NCBI GenBank assembly: GCA_013396755.1
Contig: VWZF01003276.1
Coordinates: 2,047,346 to 2,111,345, forward strand
Source: Sclerurus mexicanus
Taxonomy: Eukaryota; Chordata; Aves; Passeriformes; Furnariidae
DNA length: 64,000 nt
Direction of reading: 5' to 3'
Shown here: one piece after another, positions 61,758 through 64,000 of the stretch
Position numbering within the stretch: the first letter of the stretch is position 1
Layout of the letters: each line of letters begins with the position of its first letter
Program-made: the position numbers and the translations under genes
The notes under the pieces: generated by a model
Told to the model about the DNA's origin: nothing
The model's database searches: none
The model's input: the letters and a program-made list of their open reading frames with translations, nothing else

Positions 61758-64000
61758 TATAACATTACTTGTGATAGTTTGGATAGATGCATGTATGTGA
61801 TCCATGCTAGTTTTCTAGGATCTAAAGATCCAAGTTCATAGCTTAAATCTGGCCATTTGTACTCACAGATCTCTTCTCATTATGGATCAGGTGTCTTTTT
61901 GAGATGGGCATTGCTGTTACTGTGGAGTTGAACTCCCTTGAAGTAATAAGCCTTTTTTTTTCAAGAGTAATTTCTCTTAAATATATATTTCATGCCTTAT
62001 TCGTATTTATTTCATAACATGAATTATGCTAACTGCTTATATCAAATTACTTCATCTGGAAGAACCACCTTGTGCCTAATGCCCTTAAACTCTGATTGTG
62101 CAAAGATTTATGTATGTATTTAATTTAATGCAGCCTGGTCCTTATTCCTAGCTAAACGGAGGCCTTTTTACATCATTGTAATGAATGTAAATTCATTTGA
62201 CGACTACTTTCAGACCAATCTTGCTACAAGGCCATTTTAGAGAAACCACAGAGTAAATAAGACACTGTGAGTAAGCCAATTGATTTCAATTATTCCGTTC
62301 AGAATGGGTTGTGTGTGTTTGTGTGGATGCAAGTATTTATGCATACACATCTTTTTTGCAAAATCTTGTTACTTTTACATGTCTGACCTCTATTATTGAC
62401 TGAATCTAAGTGAGAACTCTTGGTAATTATATCCTCCAATGCTTCCTACTAAGCACTGTATAATGAGTTGTTGCTCCTCTTCCCTAGTTATTAGGGGTTA
62501 TTATTGTCTCTGGGTTGCATGATGAGACAATTACTTTTTATCCTGAAATCTGTTATGTGTGGTCATTACATGTAGTATAAGAATACTTGGTAGTCTGCCA
62601 CTGAGTATGGATTATCTCTTTCCGTTTCTAGGTTGCTACAAATGTTGAAGGTAATGCTCCCCATCTGTGACTCTGCAAAACACTGAATACACATTTTCAT
62701 CTGTGTTTCCAGTACAGTTAATCACATTGTGGAAGAGATAACACTAAATTATTATCAAGACCGAACCATTAGCCAAATGTTACTCATATGTGTCAGTGAA
62801 CAAAGGGTGGAATCCAGCATGCCGTGTTTAACAGACCCTGAGCTTTCAAGTCAATAGTTACTCTGATTCTTCCATCCATCAATATGGGCAAATGCTGTAT
62901 TTCCAAACACAGCTTAGATCTGACAACCCAATATTTCTATGTGATCAGAATTGTAGTTATTTTAATTTGAATGTTAATTAATTTGTTTCATAACTGCCTT
63001 TTAGGCTTGTGCTCCATCTGGCCCCAGTTTCATGTCTCTTGACAATATTTATTTGTAGTCTGATGATGAACACAAGGTGTGTTTGCATACTTAGAAATAA
63101 TACTGTTAAATGATAGGAAATGTCATTCTTCAGAATTCCAGAGGTAGACTGCTAGGTATTTAATTGTGAATCTGTCAATTTCGTCATGTGAATCTGCATG
63201 TCAGTCCTTGCATATACAGTGAAAACCTGAGTCAAGAAATTTTCCCATATATGCTAGCACACATAAGTTTTTCAAAAGCATCATGGGTCCTACTCATATT
63301 ATTACATTATACTGTTCCCACAGTCATTTGGAGAAAGCAAGACATATGTGTATTAGTTCAGACAGATAAAATTCAGTATAAATGTGATGGGCTTTTGGGA
63401 GGAACAATCTAAACTACTCACACATGACTGACTTTTAAATTACTAGCAAGCACTTGGGAGAAGTTCTGGAGTCATTGTGGACAGCTCAAGAGAAAGATCT
63501 GCTCAGCACAGCACTGGGAAGTTAATGACCAAATGATCATTCAAGCCAGCTCCCCACCTTTCTGAAGTTGCAGAATTTAAATGGGATTCAGCTCACTAAC
63601 CTCAGCAATTTAGAAGTCAGACATTCTGTGTAAAGTAGTTACTAAACCTCTTTCTGTGGCCAATGGAGGGAGACTAACCTCTGAAGGACAATCCAGCTTG
63701 CTAGAGTATGTCTGACGTAAGCAGAATTAAGTGCTCTTTTGGGGTGTCATCTTTTTCACCAGCTGTAGAAAGGCAAAGAAGTTGCTTTAAACTCCAGGCT
63801 TAGCCTTTAAATGGATAAAGCTGTGGGGAATGTTGATGAAGCCATGCCCTACTCTCAGCCCTTGATGTTGCATTATTTAGCTGAAAAATTGTGGAGTTTG
63901 TCTGATAAGGTTCTTGGCAGGTACAGACAGGACAGAGGATGTTTTCCAAATATGAATACTTCACTTATCAGACTTTCTATGCTGGTACTTGTAGCTGTCT
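61758..64000. other. AT-rich non-coding stretch, no gene recognised
   Basis: No exon, RNA gene or interspersed repeat was recognised up to the window edge. ORFs are under 80 codons. Confidence 0.65.

Noticed and set aside
1..64000. MicroRNA, tRNA, histone or CRISPR signatures
   Set aside because: I looked for well-known microRNA seed-bearing sequences, tRNA A/B boxes and regularly spaced repeats on both strands and found no convincing match.

Overview
This 64 kb window looks like vertebrate, most probably avian (perhaps songbird), nuclear DNA. The evidence is: AT-rich, stop-rich non-coding sequence; one sharp CpG island; the only recognisable interspersed repeats are CR1 LINE fragments, with no SINEs, no prokaryotic gene structure and no operons; overall repeat density is low. 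CR1 also occurs in crocodilians and turtles, so the avian call is an inference. I recognise no complete protein-coding gene, tRNA, rRNA, known microRNA or CRISPR array. The window is either intergenic or lies within large introns of a gene whose exons I cannot identify.

Layout. 1-11,030: AT-rich non-coding DNA with no recognisable transposon. 11,040-11,780: an isolated CpG island, the most informative part of the window. It holds a perfect 11-bp inverted repeat with a CCAAT box in each arm, a perfect MEF2-type/TATA-like element (CTAAAAATAG), a GC box and a 19-bp G-rich tandem repeat of about 5.6 copies. The element order (CCAAT, then TATA-like box, then a GTAAAG donor-like site) fits a promoter firing on the minus strand. 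The CCAAT palindrome could also serve a plus-strand transcript. 11,890-44,000: about 32 kb of AT-rich DNA with only low-complexity tracts, one microsatellite seed and one weak exon-like segment (20,229-20,319). 44,870-61,760: all recognisable CR1 copies lie here. Four are on the minus strand (one of them heavily decayed). One 1-kb plus-strand copy keeps part of the reverse transcriptase end and a typical 3' terminus. A roughly 39-copy TTTTC microsatellite, ending at the window's only ambiguous base (55,296), follows about 280 bp after the large CR1. 61,760-64,000: AT-rich, nothing recognised.

How the parts relate. The island is a candidate start for an unidentified, possibly long non-coding or distal-exon transcript. 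The roughly 44 kb around and downstream of it free of recognisable transposons may be regulatory landscape. The CR1 cluster and the microsatellite are ordinary decayed repeats. All long open reading frames in the window are explained by the CpG island, by repeats or by chance.
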